Of a DNA stretch of 64,000 nt, positions 60,836 through 64,000 are shown piece after piece. The notes under the pieces were generated by a model. That model ran no database searches and had not been told where the DNA came from. It saw nothing but the letters and a program-made list of their open reading frames with translations. The first letter of the stretch is position 1. Each line of letters opens with the position of its first letter. A program made the position numbers and the translations under genes. Source of the stretch: Cylicocyclus nassatus (lineage: Eukaryota > Nematoda > Chromadorea > Rhabditida > Strongylidae); the NCBI GenBank assembly GCA_958299035.1, contig CATQJL010000223.1, forward strand, positions 47,604,162 through 47,668,161, written 5' to 3'.

Positions 60836-62039
60836 TTTTGGACAAATTCTACCGCTGCAACTGTATTATTGCTTTTTCACAAAACTGTCTGAGTATGTCA
60901 GCAAGATGCAAAGTAGCATTGACCAGGGTCCGGCACGTGTGGTTTCGAGCATTCTTGGAAACGTCCCCTATGACTTCACAAAAATTTACGAAGTTCTTTT
61001 TGACGTTTTCGGTAGGAAACCTTTTATTCAATCAGCATAACAATGGAAAAGCGAAAAAAGCGCATTTCGAATATCCACTAGGTTGTTAAGAAAATTCTCG
61101 GGCAGTTTTGGAAATTTCATTTTCACACTTTTTGCCTCGAATCTTAACGACAATTGTATCATATGAATTTGTACCTAAACTTTCCACACTCGCATCCAGT
61201 TCATAAATGTCAATCCGTGCATCTACTACTCATTAAAAGTGAGTCTGTGCAAGATAAAAATTTCACAATTTTTCTCTTTGCTGCCATTTTTTCGCAGCGA
61301 ACAGAGAAAACCATTTGAGAGTTAGTCACTCCGAATAAATGGTTGTCCACTTTAATATTGCAGCTGTGTTCAGATACTACAGTATGGGCACAAAAATTAC
61401 AAGCTCTCAAACTTGTCTTTAATCGTACCGTTCTCGCAGGTTTTTGTAAGGATCGTCACTCCTCGGTGATGGGCCCAAAAGATGTGCAAGACATTACTCC
61501 AACAATATTTGCAGTAATCGAAAACTTGATTCACTCCGTGGAAAGAAGGAAGACTTCGAACTCGTTTACTAAAAAAGGAGCATTTTTTATAATGCAAAAA
61601 TTTTCGTTTTTTAGAAAATTTTTTACAGGCTGTGCTCTAAGATTGTGACATAGTCTATAAATAGCCTCAGCAGAGGTCTACATGAATAACATACATGAGC
61701 TCTCCAGCTCTCTTTGTGCCTGAGAAACTTCTGCACTAACAGGCCGGATTTTGGGTCGACCTTTTTCTCTGCTGCGCATGCTGTTGGCCCAAGATGAAGT
61801 GCTGAGAATCCAACAAAATACTCATACCTCGTAGACAATATTGTTTTGCAGCAAAAATTGCAGCTCTCAAAAAGGAGCGGTATTTGAATTTACAGCAGTT
61901 TGAAAAAAAATTCGCAAGTGCCGGGGAGCTTTCTTTACAATCTCATAATATAACTAAAAAGCAAAAAAAAACATTCTGAGATGTAAACTCTCCGCCATTG
62001 AGTATGGTACTATGTTCAGAATGTTGAAAATCTCTTGGG
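60836..62039. other. Intergenic, no gene supported
   Basis: ORFs at 61343-61648 and 61210-61410 (opposite strands) have no recognisable features. Ends where the Penelope-like element's 3' region begins. Confidence 0.3.
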
Positions 62040-62111
62040 CCAACCAAGTCTGTGGCCTCAACAGTGTAGCAATCAGTAAGTATTGTGTTTACCAACCAGA
62101 TTCTGCTTTGG

Positions 62112-62160
62112 AGACTTCATTGACCTAACGTTTCGACATCGGCGTCATCTTCAGAAGTCT
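62112..62160 (-). ncRNA. Hammerhead-ribozyme-like motif in Penelope 3' region
   Basis: On the minus strand: stem I AGACTT, CUGAAGA (fits CUGANGA), stem II GAC/GUC around a 6-nt loop with one bulged U, GAAA, a minimal stem III (C-G plus A-U) with a short loop, GUC, then AAGUCT closing stem I after four bases. Penelope-like elements are known to carry minimal type I hammerheads in their terminal regions, and this lies about 200 bases past the coding remnant. The bulged U and the AAUG insertion make activity doubtful. Confidence 0.5.
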
Positions 62161-63206
62161 GAAAACGGATTGTAGGCTTTAGACCTGCTCACCGTACCTT
62201 CAAGCGCCTCTTCCCACTGTGTCAGTCTAGACCTAGTCTGAGACTCACAGCATGAAATCCTCAAAGCCAGGAAACGAACAAACCTTGACTCCACCAGCTA
62301 GCGACAAGCCCGCACATTTGATGGTAACGGACGTCACTGAGTGTCATTCAGTGACTCAAGCCCTTTTATGTGCGTCACTAAGCCCACATAATGATATGAA
62401 TGGAGCTAAGCCACTACTGATAGACAAGCACTCATTTTTGACATTCATCGCTGGATTTTTGACACTAATCCATGCGGCTTCGAAGATTTTCCTGGCGCAT
62501 ATCTCGGTTTCATAGGTTAGAATCGTACACTTCATAATCATTTCCGCCATGTGCCCCAATCTTATGCCGTCCCAACTTTGCTGTTTGAGTCCCTCGTCTT
62601 CTGGTGGCTAGATGCTCTTTTAAGCTTATACCCTAGATTTCTACTTGTCTCTCCGATATAAAAACTACGGCAAGTCAGACATCCTGGCTGGTACACCACA
62701 CCTGCCTTTGCACAATCTCCTACTCTGCATTAAGGACAAACAATACAATGCTCCATCATGCAATCGCTATCATAAAGTCTATTTCGCACCAACTGCTTCT
62801 TTATATTACTATTCGGGATACTGACAAGCAACACATCATCCTGCAGTTGGGCTCTATAAATGCATTGTTTGATTGCCTTGCTAACTTCGTCTGAAATAAA
62901 TGGCATGTAAAGAGGGATTTTATCGCAGTGAGTTCGGATATGATTTTCGGGATGTTGCTTAATACGCTGATGTTCTTGCAATACATATCCGTTGCTGCGC
63001 GCGATGTGATGCAAGCTTTCGTGACTCAAGCCGATCTTCGTGACCCGTACACACCATCGAAGCAGTTCTCATCATATTTTGAATGACCGCTTTTTTTATT
63101 TCTGTGGGGTGAGCCGATTTGGCATGGACCAAGGTGTTTTTAGAGCTTCCTTTACGATGCCATTTGACATAGATAACACCATCGGAAAAGTTGATCTGAG
63201 TGTTAA

Positions 63207-63660
63207 AGGCAGTGTCCGGGCAAAAACTCGATTTTGAGATTTTGTGCTTATACGGGCCTATTTGCCATGCTGAATCCAAAAATCCACACTGAAAAGCGCG
63301 AAAACGGCAAAAAAGGGCTCTAGCGCAGGAGGGAAACAGCAAGTGGGCGGGGTCCTCCCTACTGTGAATTCACGCTCCCAGGTTCCGGAGCGGTCTTCTC
63401 GATTCCGCTAGTCGTCCTACCTTCGCTACCGGCCATATGCGAATGATTGACTTAAAACCGGAAGCGAGAAGGTCGCTGAGGAAGCTGGGAGCGTGAATTC
63501 ACGGTGGGGAGAACCCCGCCCACCTGCTGATTTCCCACCTGTGTTAGAGACGTTTTTCGCCATTTTCGCGCTCTCCAATGTGCATTTTCGGATTCAGCGG
63601 AGCGAATAGGCCCGGGTGAGTACAAAATCTCAAAATCGAGTTTTTGCCCGGACACTGCCT
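63207..63660. mobile_element. TTAA-flanked foldback MITE inside the Penelope element, 454 bp
   Basis: TIRs AGGCAGTGTCCGGGCAAAAA continue for about 60 bp of near-perfect inversion, flanked by perfect TTAA (63203-63206 and 63661-63664). The arms continue inward (ctcccaggttcc, ggtgggcgggg pairs). TTAA duplication fits piggyBac-type transposition, although the AGGC terminus is not the usual CCY. It separates the RT catalytic region from the following Penelope sequence. It is the best-preserved copy of the family at 49105 and 49431. Confidence 0.88.
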
Positions 63661-64000
63661 TTAAGGTAAGGAAGCCACCCGTTTCGTGGGGTCTCTCGAG
63701 TGAGCTTGATGTACTCGGACTGCTGGTTTAGTTCGGATTGAATAGACGTTATTACACAGCAGTTATCGATGTAACGACAGTACATCAGCGGCATACGCGC
63801 AAGCACTGGCTCCTCAATTCTACTCATAAAGCACACCGCAAGGACCGGCGCTAAGCGTTGGCCCATTGCGAGTCCTCGGATCTGGGAGAAGTATCTTCCA
63901 GACCACTTAAAGATGTTAAAACTCAGGCATGCTCGCGTGAGGGTCAGTACTTGCATTTTACTCAGTCCAAAGGTACTGATGCTTGTTATATGCTTATCTA

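Larger units (their letters stand above)
62040..64000 (-). pseudogene. Penelope-like element (RT and GIY-YIG), interrupted and mutated
   Basis: On the minus strand from the right edge: RT motifs GLAMGQRLAPVLAVCFMS and YCRYIDNCCVI (63956-63670); then, after an inserted MITE, INFSDGVIYVKWHRK and LVHAKSAHPTEIKKAV (63200-63050); PFISDEVSKAIK and KQLVRNRLYDSDCM (62900-62740); a GIY-YIG endonuclease region (GVVY...CLTC, FYIGETSRNLG) at about 62710-62620; and ICARKIFEAAWI plus NECLSI at 62500-62380. These are Penelope RT-linker-endonuclease landmarks. The RT catalytic YxDD is YIDN, and stop/frame changes occur near 62730 and 62590, so it is dead. The 5' part lies beyond the window. Confidence 0.88.

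Noticed and set aside
62959..63342. 127-codon ORF that seems to fuse two proteins
   Set aside because: Its N-terminal third is the inserted TTAA MITE and the rest is Penelope sequence; the fusion is an insertion artefact.

Overview
The window looks like nuclear DNA of a nematode, most likely a strongylid (hookworm-like) worm. The evidence is short introns with TTTTCAG/TATAG acceptors, an apparent trans-splice acceptor a few bases upstream of an ATG, a decayed RTE-type LINE whose peptides resemble those I associate with strongylid RTE elements, a Penelope-like element, and repeated poly-G/poly-C tracts. I see no bacterial operons, rRNA, tRNA or CRISPR array. The species assignment is inference.

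Genes are sparse. The best supported are three multi-exon genes at 23-32 kb. (1) 23273-24904 (+) is a six-exon, all-phase-0 gene for a ~195-residue Rho/Ras-like protein that has lost the P-loop signature, the DxxG/switch II segment, NKxD and a CAAX end: a probable pseudo-GTPase. (2) 26131-28218 (-) is an eight-exon gene for a ~420-residue protein with beta-propeller-like strands and a SOCS-box-like C-terminus. It has one reading-phase conflict at an intron, so it may be frameshifted or use a weak donor. (3) 30621-31828 (+) is a five-exon gene of unknown function. A further coding exon is likely at 13949-14285, and small ORFs lie at 25029-25244 and 25596-25775.

Most of the rest is mobile DNA. 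0-20 kb: a hAT-like remnant at the left edge, TA-flanked foldback MITEs (952-1199, 3118-4062, 8822-9554, 13000-13677) and two identical 214-bp repeats (14508 and 17964). 20-32 kb: the gene island, with a diverged tandem duplication just upstream. 32-43 kb: another foldback MITE, and a tandem array split by a GC-rich TIR element (35375-35963). 43-51 kb: a non-autonomous Helitron with a palindromic body (44217-45041), a TIR element hosting a nested CpG-rich element (45240-46742), a piggyBac-like MITE, and a TTAA-type family into which a small hAT MITE has inserted with a perfect 8-bp duplication. 51.5-55 kb: a dead RTE LINE on the minus strand, carrying an insertion flanked by ~48-bp duplications. 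55-61 kb: a second copy of the TIR element, another foldback and short tandem repeats. 62-64 kb: a minus-strand Penelope-like element (RT plus GIY-YIG), interrupted by a TTAA-flanked MITE and followed by a hammerhead-like motif.

The genes do not form an evident pathway. Their clustering at 23-32 kb, between repeat-rich flanks, is the main organisational feature. Splice models come from reading the sequence only.
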